DNA from: Acanthochlamys bracteata
Lineage: Eukaryota; Streptophyta; Magnoliopsida; Pandanales; Velloziaceae
Length of the DNA stretch: 64,000 nt
NCBI GenBank assembly: GCA_019914995.1
Contig: CM034138.1
Span: forward strand, 4,526,001-4,590,000
Reading direction: 5' to 3'
Under the pieces are notes generated by a model, which was not told the origin of the DNA, did no database searches, and saw only the letters and a program-made list of their open reading frames with translations. The translations under genes were made by a program, and so were the position numbers. Shown here one piece after another: positions 23,330 to 36,191 of this stretch (its first letter is position 1; each line of letters opens with the position of its first letter).

Positions 23330-24300
23330 TCTTAGTTATCTTATTTTGAATAATTTGTTCACCTTTATGATTAAAGGCATCATTTTTTCAATGACTATAA
23401 TAATATAATATATATTTATTAAAATTGACCCATTGTTGATCTTCCTACTTGCAACATCTTGATTTTAATAAAGGTTATATGATTTACGATTCAAACAAAA
23501 ACCACTAGTGATGGATTCTCTAGTAATATAAGCACTGTAAAATCTTGAGCTAATGATTGAAATTTGTAGCCACGTTAATGATAGTAATCCTCTATTTGAT
23601 TTTTTACTCAATGCCAAGGATGTAGCATATATATAGCAAAACAGTGTCCCAATTGATAAATTATGGTAGAATTTTTAAGTTTTTTTTTAGTTTTTTTACC
23701 ATTTTTTTATGCCAGAGATTATTTTGCTTAAAGACTTAATTTATTCTTAGGTTCACTTAAATTTTCTCTAAATTTTTGCATTTGTTTTGTATTTAGTTTT
23801 GATCATTTAGTTTTAACTTTTTATTGCATTTAGGCTAGTGCATCCGTAAAAAAAAATAAATCAGGTGAAGGTTCAACAATATATTGTATAGACCTTTAAA
23901 ATCTTATTTTCTTTCGCAACATATATCTATGAAAATTGATGGAGTGTAGGATAAATCTTACTTATGACATCCTAGAGAGCTTGATTGTGGCTGATTAGTT
24001 CAACCAAAATCATAAACCATAATTGTTAATTATTATTATCATAAAAAATAATCTTGGAGTTCCAACAACTTAGTTATCTTATTTTGAATAATTCACTAAA
24101 ATTCACCTACTATATTCAATATATACATCATTTTTAATAAATATATGTTAAATCATAATAATATAATATATATTTATTAAAATTGTACATAATAAAAAAA
24201 ATCTATCCTATTGACTGGACCAAACTATTAGGTACAAAATTTTTACAATAATAAATAATAAAGGTTATACTTATTTAAGGATTCAAACAAAAACCACTGG
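23330..24300 (+). repeat. Spaced direct duplication (23330-23510 and 24065-24300)
   Basis: Three markers recur in order: TTATCTTATTTTGAATAATT (23340, 24075), TAATATAATATATATTTATT (23398, 24165) and GATTCAAACAAAAACCACT (23490, 24280). The copies are about 730-790 bp apart. No gene is recognisable within. Confidence 0.6.
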
Positions 24301-24516
24301 TTGATCTCCATTAACAAGCACAGATGATGATCAGATTCATTAACTAGATTAACTCGAGATACTTCGGCCTACAGCGTAATAGTACCACGTCCTTCGTATA
24401 TTTTGCTATCATTTTCTGTACACGAGGGCTCCGCTGCTGATATTTCCCTTGTTCTCATCTTTTTCATTCTCCACTTCTCCGTCCCTGGTCACCACCACAG
24501 ACTGCTTCTGGTCTTC

Positions 24517-27097
24517 TGTCACATCCCTACTAAGGGCATGACACCAAAATTATCCCAACAAACTCAAAATAATAAGTACCAAAATTTTCATAAAATTTTA
24601 ACAGCACCTCCCCTAAAAATCAATAGAGTAAACACAACTCTAACATGTAGTAACCTGAAAACATTCATACCAAATAATTTATACTACCACCAAAATAAAA
24701 CACAACAACTACTGGCTACCGGTAGCCAACTCTCTCTATTACAAAACAATACATACCCAAAACTAAACAACAATACATAAATACAAAATAGAGTAGTACA
24801 TGCCTCTAAAGATCATAGAGTCACCTATATTTAGGAATAGAATATTAAGGTACATCGGGATACCTTCAATGGGTAGGCTTCGTCGATGATGCTAACTTAA
24901 ATTCTCGCTTTACTACCTCCGAGCTATCTGGGAGAGGCCAAAGAAAAGAAAGAAATGATCCCAGTCTCAGTGAGGTTAAAAATAACAGATGCACCATTTG
25001 AGTTTTCTAATGCATTATCCTAATGTTTACATACTAATTTTCTAAATGGACAAAAATGCAAGGATTGGATCAAGATCATTCATATTAAGTCCTAAATCGT
25101 CCCATATCGACTCAAACCTTAGTACGAACGGTTCGGCTATATACAATGCATATGCATCAAACAATTAATCATACAACAAAATCAAGAAAATATGTTTCCC
25201 GCTATATAAGTTTTTTATATTATCCTTAAAAGTATAAGCATAAACATTCCAATTCAATAAAAGAAATATTGAATAAAATTGAATTAACCATAAATAGTTA
25301 GAATACAACATATTAAATAACAAATAAATATATATAAATAAATTATAAAAATACTTAATGAATAGTAGTGAATGTCATATTAAAAGTTAAACAAAATAAG
25401 TCAATTAAGAACTTATAACAATTAAATATTTATTGCCAAACATCAATCACAACAATTACTCTAGTCAGGGAGTCAGGATAGATACAAAGAACCAATCGAG
25501 ACCGCGTCTCCAGCTCGTCCATATAACCATATATTTAACCCGGATGCCGTGGTATTATCGCCCCCACGCGCATGGGCTCACATAATCTACAGACGAAAGA
25601 GAGAGAAGAGAGACGAGAATTCTGAACTCAGCCCCTGACTATCACCTGCCTCAATGCAGCGCGAATCTCCAAACATTTCAAAATCCACGAATATTTCAAT
25701 AAATATCATTTTAGATAAAACTAAATTTAATCTTCAAAGATAATCTATTGGTTTATTAAATGAAAGCATAATAACATCATACGGAATTATTCTCAAATCA
25801 TTTAAAAAATTCATAAAATCACCATCATAAATCATTTAACTCTTTAAGTAAGGCATAATAACACTTATCCAATCATTCATAAACCATATATATAAAACTC
25901 ATCTTTTAAATTCCCATTAATACTCATTTGATACATCTATCAACGTATTGTAAATCCAAGTTACTATTTATATTATCATAAATACTTATCATATTAAGAA
26001 ATCGTATATTACATACAATTAGGCATTACGAAGGGTATAATCGTAAAATGTAAGAAATTGGCAAGGTATGTCCGAGGATCAAAACAAATGTTACCTGTGC
26101 AGGAGACTTAGCGTTAATTTAGGAAGAAAAAGATGGCACGGTAACCCTTACCTTAAGCACTTCGTTATTGCTTAAGCCGCCACAATTTCCTTAGTTCACT
26201 ATCTTCTTTTTTTCAATCCTAATAAATATGCACAAACAAAATTACTAGTATTCATCAAATTAATATTAAAGAACACTAAGCACCTACGGTGCTATAGCTC
26301 TGCATAAACTAATACCTACACATGAATTCAATTTCTTTCAAAATCACGATTTCATATTATTGCTAAAAAAAATAATGCTAGCTTGGATAAAAGCTTACCG
26401 AGCTAGATGACGAATCGAATAGGCTCCTAATTAGCTCTAGTATTGACGTCGGACTTTTAATGCCTCCGATTGAGGAAAATACCTACCGCATAGAAAAAAG
26501 ATTAATAATTATTTCAATAACAAGTCTTAACGACGATATTGCACGTAGCATCTCACCTAACAGTTCCAGCCGGTTGTTCGTCGGACTCCGGCGATTAAAG
26601 TTTCGACCACCGACAAATGCATTAGTAAGACATAAGTAGTACCAGCAGCAACGAAAGCAACCGTTGGGTTTGCTCACGGTGGCAGTCGCCGGCGAACAAA
26701 CAATTTCGGCCAAACCCTAGATTTTGCTCTGGCAAGATCTACGGCATAATCAAGGTAAGTAAGGAGCAAGAGAAGGACGAGCACGGTAACAAACTACTTA
26801 AAGGTGATAATCACCTGCAGATTTGGTCGAATTCTGACGGACCTGTAGCCACACGAAAGCACGAAATTTGCGTTGCTTTGGTAGTGAATAGCTTGGAGAT
26901 TGTAAGGAGAGGGTGAATGGAAGAAGAAGAAAGTTAATTTGGCACAAATTGAAAAGACTTTCAGCAAGAAGGAGGGATCTGGAGGGAGAGAGCACCGGTG
27001 AAGCTTCTGCACGCGGGGAGAAGAAAGAGACAGAGAGGAAGCAAGAAGGTAAGGTGAAATGAAATTAATAAAGTTAGACCATTCTAGAGTTGTTAAG
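24517..27097 (-). repeat. Solo LTR, ~2.5-kb family, minus orientation
   Basis: Read on the minus strand it shares long collinear blocks with the solo LTR at 42957-45458: GGGTTACCGTGCCAT, a TATGGGACGATT-AGGACTTA block, and a Pro/Ser-type GC-rich 5' third. It ends ...GGGATGTGACA at 24517. Its 5' edge is near 27097, where TTAACAACT aligns with TGTAATAACT of the other copy. No primer-binding site follows the CA end and no clear target duplication remains. Open frames inside (for example 26483-26713) are chance. Confidence 0.65.
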
Positions 27098-27199
27098 AAA
27101 TGCTAACAAGTGTTTTTTTTTTTAAGAAAAAAAAAGAAAGCATGGTGGCTGATTGCAGTCCACCAACAGAGAACCTAACTCACACACCTACCCTAAATC

Positions 27200-27619
27200 A
27201 TTTATATTGACAAGACTACCCATAAAAAAATTTGAAATATTATATCTTCTCTCTTCAGATCGGCGGTCAACTGTGCTGGTGCCGGAGATAGAGTCGAGCT
27301 CAGTGAGGGTGTATCTGGTGGCGGAGCAGGAGGAGATTGAGCACGCTCATGCAGCGTAGCTGATTCTGGACTTGGAGATGGAGAAGGTGAAGAGAACAAG
27401 GGGCTTCTTATGTGATGAGGAACGTCTTCATCATACGAAGGCAGAGCAGGGGGACCGCCGGATTCAGCGGAATGAGACGATGAGAGTAAAGGGTGGAGAG
27501 TAGAGAGTGAAGAGTAGTGTCGAAGAGCATATAGCGGAGAGGGGGAGTTCGTCGGAGAACACCAACGAGTTTGTCGTAGACGAGAGAATCGGAGAGAATC
27601 GCGTACGAAATCGAATTAG
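27200..27619 (-). other. Proline/serine-rich open segment, possible gene fragment
   Basis: One minus-strand frame stays open for about 140 codons in a GC-richer island; its Met-initiated part is 27399-27202. It has basic/aromatic residues first (LRFSRLRQTRW), then PALPSYDEDVPHH, then SPSPSPSPES and PPAPPP. This resembles the low-complexity N-terminal region of an organelle-targeted protein, but it has no in-frame start Met at the beginning, and the frame runs into AT-rich sequence at the end. I do not recognise the gene. Probably a captured or decayed first exon. Confidence 0.3.
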
Positions 27620-29573
27620 AGATCTTAGGTTTTTAAGAGTCGAGCCGAGTAGATAAGGAATAAGGTCAAGCTGTTAGACGTTAGCTAGTTACAGTAGTTA
27701 GGTTTTTATTTTTATTTATATTTTTTAATATCAGAGCAATTGATTCGTACGGACTGGTCATTCAGATCAAAATTAGTCAAAACGGATCTAACGAGTCGAA
27801 GCTGATCGGTAGCACAGACAGTGTATTTGCGGATTCGAATGATTTATCGTTAAAATCGACGATCTTTGAATTAGTCCGAACAGTACGTTTCGGGTCTATC
27901 AATTATGTCTAAAAATTAATTGATGATAAAGGTCTAAAAAGTTTTATAATAATGCATAATTGCATAATTAATTATTCCAAGCCAAAATATTTTCTTAACA
28001 ATCGCTACCAAAGTTAGACCTATAGATATTGTCTATTTTTCTTATACTTAATGTCATTTTATCCTTAAAAAAAAGTGCATGTTGATTCATGACCATAATA
28101 GAGATATTAAACTAATCTAACTTCAAGAAAGTTGACGTACTTACTGTTCGTATGATGAAGAAGCTTTTACAATCCGAATTTGAAAATTATCTTATTCTCT
28201 ATTACAGAAGGAGAAGGTTACAAACGTTAAAATAAAACAAAAATTAATGCATTAGAAGGAATCAATACTATTCGAACAATTAATCCATTAAAAAATATAT
28301 TAAAATATCATTAATTACAATATATAACTTAACAATTGAACTATCTTTTAAGTGGAACAATTTTGTAAAATAAGCAGTGTTGCACACTTGACAAATTAAG
28401 ATAAGTATATCTATAATATAATAATAAAAATTCTTCTATAGTGGACATTAATTAATATTATGCAAATAAACTTTTATAGCAATTTGTACAGTATGAACTA
28501 CAAAATTAAGTTTGAAAGTTGAAAAGACGAAGCTTTTCTAAGCAAAAAAAAAAATCACCAGCAGATGTTTAGGAATGGTTATTGAATTCAAGATTTTCCA
28601 AAAAAAAAGTATTTTAGAATTTTTTTAAAATAAATTATATTTTTTTACTTTAAAAAAATTTTTAAAAAAAAATTTATGACGTAGAATTTTTCTGTACTAT
28701 TAAATTTTTTTTAAATTCTATAAAATATTCTAAAAATTTTATTTAAAAATATAAAATAAAAAATTTGGAAGAAAGCTCTCCAAAATATGTAAATTGAAAA
28801 CTTCAAAAAATTCAATATTTCATTAAGTATTTCGCTATTATATTAAAACAAATAAGTTTATTTATTGCTACGGAAACTGAAGTCTCATGCAATTGACGGA
28901 GTTAAAACTATTTTCTGTATTTAATTTGTCTCTTCTACATGACAACGTACATGCATTATCTAATTTATCGTATATATCAAGTTATTTGGAAAATATAATC
29001 CACGTCATCTCAAGTACTTGCTAAGTCAAATTTTGCTTGACAAAAGTTTAAAAGCAACTCGATCAACGCGATTAATAAGATCGTAGACTACTGCGTACGT
29101 AAAGGGACAAAAGGAATACAGAAGATCCTCATGAAAACGACCTCTTCCTGTTTCCTAAAGGATACCATCTTTCTCGACTACTCATGTAAAGGCCGTGCTT
29201 TAACTTGAGAAAATGAACTCTATAAAAGTGGGCTCCGTAAAAATAAAATTTAATAAAAAATAAAATTTTTATTAAAGTATAATTTGGAGTTGTAATTGCA
29301 ACATATAAAGTTTAAATTTGATAAAAACTAAAGTTTAATGTAAAATTAAATTACAGTTCAAAATAATAATTAAAATATATAAAATAATAAAATTTAAAAT
29401 CTGAGAAATGAACTGAAATTTTTAACAATTAAAACATACCATCAAGGGAAAAGAGAGGTGCTGAACATGCGACAACACATTAGATGTGTGGTGATTAGGG
29501 ACTTGGAATTAAAATACTAAACTCCCAGTTGAGGATTTAAAAGATATAGATGATATTGCATCTGTGTTCTTGA
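27620..29573. other. AT-rich intergenic DNA
   Basis: No gene seen. 28565-28800 carries poly-A/T-rich sequence of the same texture as the MITE-like repeats at 46.4 and 55.7 kb. The remainder shows no structure that I can support. Confidence 0.4.
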
Positions 29574-29578
29574 AAAAT

Positions 29579-29979
29579 TGATGTGACAGCAGCTCAAAAT
29601 AGTGGCAGCAGTTCACGTTCTAAGAGGATACCAAAGAAGAAAGCTATTTGCAAATCTTGTTCAGGCTGCCAAGTATAAGAATTCACTCAAGAAAGGAGTT
29701 GTTCGTCAATAAGGCACCGTGCCACATTAAGTAGAATTGTAGTTTGTCACGATTTTGTAGTCTGGTATGACTCTTTTAAAAGTCCTAGTAGAAATAAAGT
29801 ATTCTCATAAGAGGATATTTTCATAGCTTAGCCTATAAATAAGTGTATTGAGATTAGAAAAAGAGGGATACACAACACAAATTCTGATTTTTTTTATTTC
29901 TATCTCAGTTTTACCTTGCTCTGTCCCTCTCGGCCTTGTTCTGTCTTTTCTTTATCTTGTTCACTTGCAACACATATCA
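29579..29979 (+). repeat. Gypsy 5' LTR
   Basis: 401 bp, TGAT...ATCA. It contains a TATA-like CCTATAAATAAG (about 29833-29844), the likely element promoter. Because the 3' LTR overlaps the end of pol, this copy begins with a piece that would encode the polyprotein C-terminus. Confidence 0.95.
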
Positions 29980-29981
29980 AT

Positions 29982-29993
29982 TAGTATCAGAGC
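29982..29993 (+). other. Gypsy primer-binding site
   Basis: TAGTATCAGAGC, two bases past the CA end of the 5' LTR. It matches the initiator-tRNA-Met complement TGGTATCAGAGC at 11 of 12 positions. Confidence 0.85.
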
Positions 29994-30002
29994 AGCGATT
30001 CT

Positions 30003-31868
30003 ATGGACCCGTCAATATCAGTGAGACCCGATTCTCCACAATCGCCAGCTTCTACACCTTCGATTGATGCAGAAAATTTTTTGCAGCAACCTTCGCCACC
30101 GAGCTTCACAACTCGCAACCCAAAGGAAGTTAACTGGCAAGAGCAATTCTTTAATCTCCAAGCTAACTTTACAATGATACTTTCGCAGATGAATGAAGAT
30201 CGCGTAGAGATGTAGCAGTTAATGCGTGAGTTGGTGCGAAATCGTAATGAAACTTCGGACAACAAAAAAACAACCAACACCATTACAAACACCAGTACTC
30301 TAAACCTACAAACTTTTCCACCACAACCACCATTATTACCTACACCGGACCTCCCTATTGCACCCATTAATTCAAAAATACCACCACCAGAGATTCTTCC
30401 CTTAATGAGAAACCCCATTGAGGGCAATAAGCTTTCTTCCTCTGTTTCAGCCTCTCTTCCTACACCACATATACATGACTTTGCCAAAAAAATGCAAAAC
30501 AACCCCACCAAAATCAAATCTTCAACCGCATGCCAGTCCCATCAAACAACATGTTGTCATACGCATACTTCCTTCAACTCGACATTAGGATTGTCCGAGC
30601 AACCTGCACCAGGAGCTAGGGAACGACATAAGTTTCCTACATTCGACGGCAAAGAACCTCAAGAGTGGATATACTCAGCTGATCGGTATTTTAAATTCTA
30701 CAAAACATCGGCCTGCGATCGTGTTCTTATTGCATCGATGTATCTCCAAGGTGATGCCAATAGGTGGTTTCAAAATTTCGAGAGAGACAGGCCACACCAC
30801 TCATGGGAGGAATTGAAGACTGCCTTACTACGTCGTTTTGGCCCAACCACTCTTGATAGTGCTAGCTTTGCTTTGAAACAATTAAAGCAAACAACTTCTG
30901 TCGATGATTATCAAAAAGCATTTGAAGATTTATGTACCCGACTACCGCACGCCATGGAAGAAGATTTGATCGGGCACTTTTGTGGAGGGTTATCATCGCA
31001 TATTGGAATTGAGGTAATGGCACGACAGCCCAATGATCTTCAAGAAGCTTATATGCTTGCAAGGTTGTTTGAATATAAACAAACAATCGATCCATACGCT
31101 ACACGCTCTAGCCGCTGGCGTTCTTCAACTACAACATCTGCTGGGTCTGCATCGCACACTACAACTACCAATCCATCAGCAAAAAGTACATTGGTTTCAT
31201 CTTCTACTTCAGTCTCCAAGCCGCGCCTCTCTACTGCCGACATAAGTGCTCGACGTGCCAAGGATTTGTGCTTTTATTGTGATGACAAGTATGACCGTAG
31301 CCATAGGTGTGCAGCTCGACTATACTCAATTACCGGCCTAGAGGACTTGGAAGAAAATTTTTTGGACGATGTTTCCTTAGAGACACCTAAAGAAGATGCC
31401 ACCCTTTCTCTAAGTGCTATGCATGGTCTTGCCGGACCGCAAACATTACGAGTCCGAGGACATATAAAGAAGCAAGAAGTATTCATCCTCATAGACTCCG
31501 GAAGTACGCATAATTTCATTTCCGATCGCTTGGCCAAGCATCTAAGGTTATCTCCAATGGCCGTAAGACCATTACATGTGGAATTAGCGGATGGTCACCC
31601 CATTTCCATAAAGATGATATACAAAAATATTTCCTTGGATGTGCAAGGGGCTCATATGATTGTTGATGCATACCCTTTTCCACTCGGGGGAATAGACCTT
31701 GTGCTTGGAATTCAATGGCTAGAAAGCTTGGGCGACATAGTTTGCAACTATCGTCGTTCCGAGATGAAGTTCTCTTTGCAAAACCGCGATTTTATTTTGA
31801 AGGGGATTAGTGAAGGAAGAGTATCTCAGCTCACTACTTGGACACTGGTGCTATATTTTGTTCTTTGA
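30003..31868 (+). pseudogene. Gypsy gag-protease reading frame with one nonsense codon
   Basis: One frame from the ATG at 30003 to 31868 is interrupted only by TAG at 30213-30215. Order: Pro/Ser-rich N-terminus, gag domain (residues roughly 215-360 of the frame; KFPTFDGKEPQEW, DRYFKFYK, WEELKTALLRRFG), a CX2C...HXC zinc-knuckle-like motif (CFYCDDKYDRSHRC), then a retropepsin-type aspartic protease with LIDSGSTHNFIS. Gag builds the particle, and protease cleaves the polyprotein. The frame ends early, just after the protease, where the pol frame takes over in a different phase (frameshift in 31838-31868). Confidence 0.9.
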
Positions 31869-34746
31869 GACTTATGACAATCTTCACCGAACCAGAGAAG
31901 TCCTCTAAACATACCACAGCGCTGCCTATTGATCTACAAAAACTCTTGGACAGCAACGCTGCCATCTTCAGTCCTGTTTTAGGCCTTTCGCCTAAGCGCT
32001 TGTATGGTCATAGTCTTCCATTATTGCCCGGTGCAGCGCCTTCCAACCTAAGGCCTTATCGATATCCTCATGCACAGAAGGCTGAAATCGAGAGGATTGT
32101 CGCAGAAATGATGTCGCAAGGGATCATTCGACCTAGTTGTTCGGCATTCTCTCCACCAGTGTTACTTGTAAAAAAGAAGGATGGATCTTGGAGGTTTTGC
32201 GTAGATTACCGAGCATTGAACGACATTACGGTAAAACATAAGTATCCAATTCCTATGATTGACGAACTTTTAGATGAGTTACATGGCGCTTGCTACTTCT
32301 CCAAACTGGACTTAAAATCGGGATATCATCAAATAAGGGTGAAAGACGACGATGTGCACAAAACGGCTTTTCGTACTTATGATGGCCATTACGAATTTCT
32401 TGTCATGCCGTTTGGATTAACAAATGCGCCGGCGATCTTCCAATCACTAATGAACGAGGTGTTTCGCCCTCATCTTCGTAAGTTTGTCCTTGTTTTCTTT
32501 GATGATATTTTAGTATATAACTCTACTTGGGAGGAACATCTACGGCATTTAGTCGTAGTTTTTTCTATTTTGCAGAAGGAACGCCTCTATGCCAATTTCT
32601 CCAAATGCAACTTTGGTTTGCCACCAGCTAGAATACTTGGGCCATATAATATCGGCAAATGGCATTGCAGCGGACCCTTCTAAAATTAGCACTATGCGTG
32701 ACTGGCCAACTCCGACATCCATCTCTGCTCTGCGTGGTTTTCTCGGTCTCACAGGATACTACAAACGTTTTGTTAAGGGATATGGAGTCATCGCAGCGCC
32801 GCTCACAAACCTTTTGAAGAAAAATGCATTCTGCTGGAACAGTGAAGCAGAAATTGCCTTCCAAAGTCTTAAGGATGCAATGATGAACACCCCTGTACTA
32901 GCCGTGTCAAACTTTGCCAAACCATTTACTGTCGAAACAGACGCGTCTGAACGGGGTATTGGGGCAGTATTATCACAAGAAGGTAGGCCTATTGCTTATT
33001 TTAGTAAGCATTGTCTTCAACAGCGCTGGCAAAACCCATATACGAGCGAGAATTAATGGCACTTACTCTTGCTGTGCAACGTTGGAGACCATATCTTTTG
33101 GGGCATAAGTTTGTAATCAAGACCGATCACCTCAGCCTCAAGTACCTCCTAAAACAGCGATTATCATCACCTATTCAACATAAATGGTTGATTAAGCTTC
33201 TTGGGTTTAACTATCACATTGAATACCGAGCGAGCAAACTAAATGCAGCTGCCGACGCACTTTCAAGACGAACAGATGCTTCCCTAGGAGCATTGTCAAC
33301 ATTGCAAGCATCATTTTGGGATGATTTGAAGCATGCTCAGCTGGAAGATCCAGAGACAGCCGCATTAATTCAGGCCGCCTCCAAGAGTGAGCGCACGGAC
33401 ATTACGCTGGCCAGTGGGTTCTTATTACAACATGGCAGATTACGTGTTCCATCTAGTCCTTCCTTACGCAAGCAACTAATGTTCGAAGCACATAACTCCG
33501 CTCACGGTGGCCACGGGAGGCAGTTCCGCACATTTAAGAGACTGTCGCAGCAATTTTATTGGCCGGGCATTGCGAAAGATGTGCAACGATACATATCGGA
33601 GTGTTCCACTTGTTCTAAAGCCAAAACAGAAGCTTTGAGACCAGCGGGTCTGCTACAGCCTCTACCCATCCCTCAAGTTATTTGGTCCGATATTTCAATG
33701 GACTTTATAGAAGGTCTACCTATGTCAGATGGGAAAGATGCAATTTTGATTGTAGTAGATCGGTTATCTAAATATGCTCACTTTATACCTCTTCGACATC
33801 CTTACACAGCGGCAAGTGTGGCAACAAACTTCGCAAAGGAAATAGTGCGCTTACATGGTGTTCCAATATCCATAGTCTCGGATCACGACTCAATCTTTCT
33901 TAGCTCCTTTTGGCAAGAATTACACCGTCTTCAAGGTACCTCTCTTCACATGAGTACGTCATACCACCCTCAAACGGATGGACAAACGGAGGTAGTCAAT
34001 AGAGGTCTAGAAGCTTATTTATGGTGTTTCAGAGGAGAGCATCCAAAAAAGTGGTGCCAATGGTTTCATTGAGCTGAATTTTCTTACAATACAAGCGTTC
34101 ATTCGGCTAGTAAGATCACACCTTTCGAAGCAGTTTATGGTCGCGCACCGCCACCACTTGTGTCTTTTGCTTTGGACCTATTCATACAGATGAATTAGGA
34201 GTGGCGCTGTGGGACAGAGATGAAATACTTTGGACCTTGAAGTTTCATCTACAACAAGCTCAAAATCGTATGAAGTAACAGGCCGATAAACATCGTCGAG
34301 AGAAAAGTTATCAAACTGGTGAATGGGTGTTTGTCAAACTACGTCCTCATCGTCAATCATCTATAGCAGAACGCCGTTTTCATAAACTGAGGCATAGATA
34401 CTATGGACCGTTCTGTATCTTAGAGTGGATAGGTCCTGTGGCATATCGGCTTGAATTGCCTATGGATGCAAAAATTCACCCAGTTTTTCATATCTCGCAA
34501 CTCAAAGATGCTCGTTGCAACCCTCCTGAAATTTCTTTACAGCTACCTGAGCTTCCCAGCAAAGAGCTACATGGCCATCATGCTGTCCAGAGTATACGAG
34601 ATTATGAGGGACTCGTGGACGAGTCCAGTTTTGCTGGGGAGGGCAATGATAGGACAGCAGCTCAAAGTAGTGGCAGCAGTTCACGTTCTAGGAGGATACC
34701 AAAGAAGAAAGCTACTTGCAAATCTTGTCCAGGCTGCCAAGTCTAA
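31838..34746 (+). pseudogene. Gypsy pol (RT, RNase H, integrase), multiply frameshifted
   Basis: Open pieces: 31838-32683 RT with [26 protein letters not shown] and the catalytic FFDDILVY; 32589-33056 end of RT and start of RNase H with [11 protein letters not shown] and [13 protein letters not shown]; 33011-34072 RNase H end, zinc-binding HHCC (HNSAHGGH...CSTC) and integrase core with MDFIEGLP, VSDHDSIF and TDGQTEVVN; 34327-34746 C-terminus with HPVFHISQLK. Breaks: frameshifts near 32640, 33030 and 34180, TGA at 34070-34072 and TAA at 34276-34278. The last ~33 codons lie inside the 3' LTR. HPVFHISQLK is typical of chromoviruses, but I see no chromodomain. It cannot produce enzymes without help from another copy. 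Confidence 0.92.
34636..34643 (+). other. Gypsy polypurine tract
   Basis: GGGGAGGG ending three bases before the TG of the 3' LTR; expected start site of plus-strand DNA synthesis. It sits inside the pol reading frame. Confidence 0.6.
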
Positions 34747-35049
34747 GAGTTCACTCAAGAAAGGAGTTGTTCGTCAATAAGGCACCGTGCCACATTAAGT
34801 AGAATTGTAGTTTGTCACGACTTTGTAGTCTGGCATGACTCTTTTAAGAGTCCTAGTAGAAATAAAGTATTCTCATAAGAGGATATTGTCATAGCTTAGC
34901 CTATAAATAAATGTATTGAGATTAGAAGAAGGGGGATACACAACACAAATTCTGATTTCTTTCTTATATCCATCTCAGTTTTACCTTGCTCTGTCCCTCT
35001 CGGCCTTGTTCTGTCTTTTCTTTATCTTCTTCACTTGCAACACATATCA
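34647..35049 (+). repeat. Gypsy 3' LTR
   Basis: 403 bp, near-identical to 29579-29979, followed by AAAAT. Its first ~100 bp encode the end of pol (stop at 34744-34746). Confidence 0.95.
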
Positions 35050-35164
35050 AAAATATAGATATATGTTTGATTCCTGGTGATTTGAAGATTCCTTATCATT
35101 TGCAATGCTGCTAGTGACATGGATATATTCTTCATGCATCACTTTTGTATCATTGATAAGTTGC

Positions 35165-36191
35165 AATTGTTCGGTTTTGCTGTTAAAAGTTAGAGGCTAT
35201 AAAGAGTTTGACATATAGGAACTCTCTCTGGCTATAAAGAAGCAACAAGTTGAGAAGAAAAAAGAAAATACAGCAAGGAGCGTTAAATTAAAAAATTGAG
35301 CACGAATAGAAAAGAAAAAATCAGTAAAATATTTACTATTCAGGTAAAGTCAAATATATATGTTTACTATAATATTTGTATATTTTCACTTGTATCGAAA
35401 AATTTTTGTTTAAAATTAACTCAGAAATATCATGTTAGATCCTTATTATAAATTATATGCTCCATCTTTTTAAGTATGAGTTTTCAATTTTTTAGACAAG
35501 TTAGCAGCTCAATCACTTTTTTAAGTGTCAATTGTGCTCTCCGATTTTTAATTATTTTTATAACTATACTAAAATCGATTCTAAAAACACACCTAAGATA
35601 GGAAATAGTCAATATATTACGTACCAAATAAAAAAGCACTAAATATCTTATTAAATATGTTTCGTGCCAATTCAAAATATTAAATAAAACTTACTGAATT
35701 ATCATCGTCGTCATTTACAACAATATCTCTTTGAAATTTTTTGTTCAAATTAAATGACTATTGCATAATGCTAGATGTCGAAGTTGGTGTCGTTGAGCCA
35801 AGCCTGAAGGAAATAAAGATCAGCTATCATTTTTCCTTTTAGTTTGATTGGTAGGAGCAAGTCATTTTTTATAACTAGTTACTTAAGTTGCCAAATCTAA
35901 ACTCATAAAACTTATACACTTCATACAACTTACTATTGGCATTATTAATTTGTGATTGAATATCGAAAATATTCAAATATATACCAATATAAATAAGAGC
36001 ATCGAAAGAGTACAATTGAATATACAATCTAACATAAAGGCAAAACAATATAAAAGAGTGTAAAATATGATCTCCAAGTTAAATGATTTGCCAATCACTT
36101 AGAAATAAGCATATCTTATAAATAAGTATATACTCATTTCAGCATCCAGATAATATGAGACTATTAAGAGTGATGCTTTCTTAAGCACACC
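35165..36191 (+). repeat. Tandem duplication, unit 1 (~1027 bp)
   Basis: Starts at AATTGTTCGGTTTTGCTG and ends ...TTAAGCACACCA. It repeats immediately as unit 2 with an offset of 1027 bp and high identity (most lines differ at one to three positions). No open frame longer than about 60 codons, no tRNA, no LTR ends (no TG...CA, no PBS). Nature unknown. Confidence 0.85.

Larger units (their letters stand above)
29574..35054 (+). mobile_element. Ty3/gypsy LTR retrotransposon, complete structure, broken frames
   Basis: The two LTRs (29579-29979, 401 bp; 34647-35049, 403 bp) both run TGAT...ATCA and are flanked by the perfect 5-bp duplication AAAAT (29574-29578 and 35050-35054), which proves a single insertion. 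PBS TAGTATCAGAGC lies at 29982-29993, one mismatch from the tRNA-iMet complement. A purine tract GGGGAGGG (34636-34643) precedes the 3' LTR. Domain order gag-protease-RT-RNase H-integrase is gypsy type. Roughly 20 differences between the LTRs (about 95% identity, counted by eye, mostly transitions) indicate a moderately young insertion. Confidence 0.95.

Noticed and set aside
24403..24780. 125-codon plus-strand frame as a gene
   Set aside because: It crosses the boundary of the minus-oriented solo LTR, has low-complexity Asn/Gln/Thr content and no domain.
30862..31261. Minus-strand frames opposite gypsy gag
   Set aside because: Shadows of the gag frame with no independent signal.
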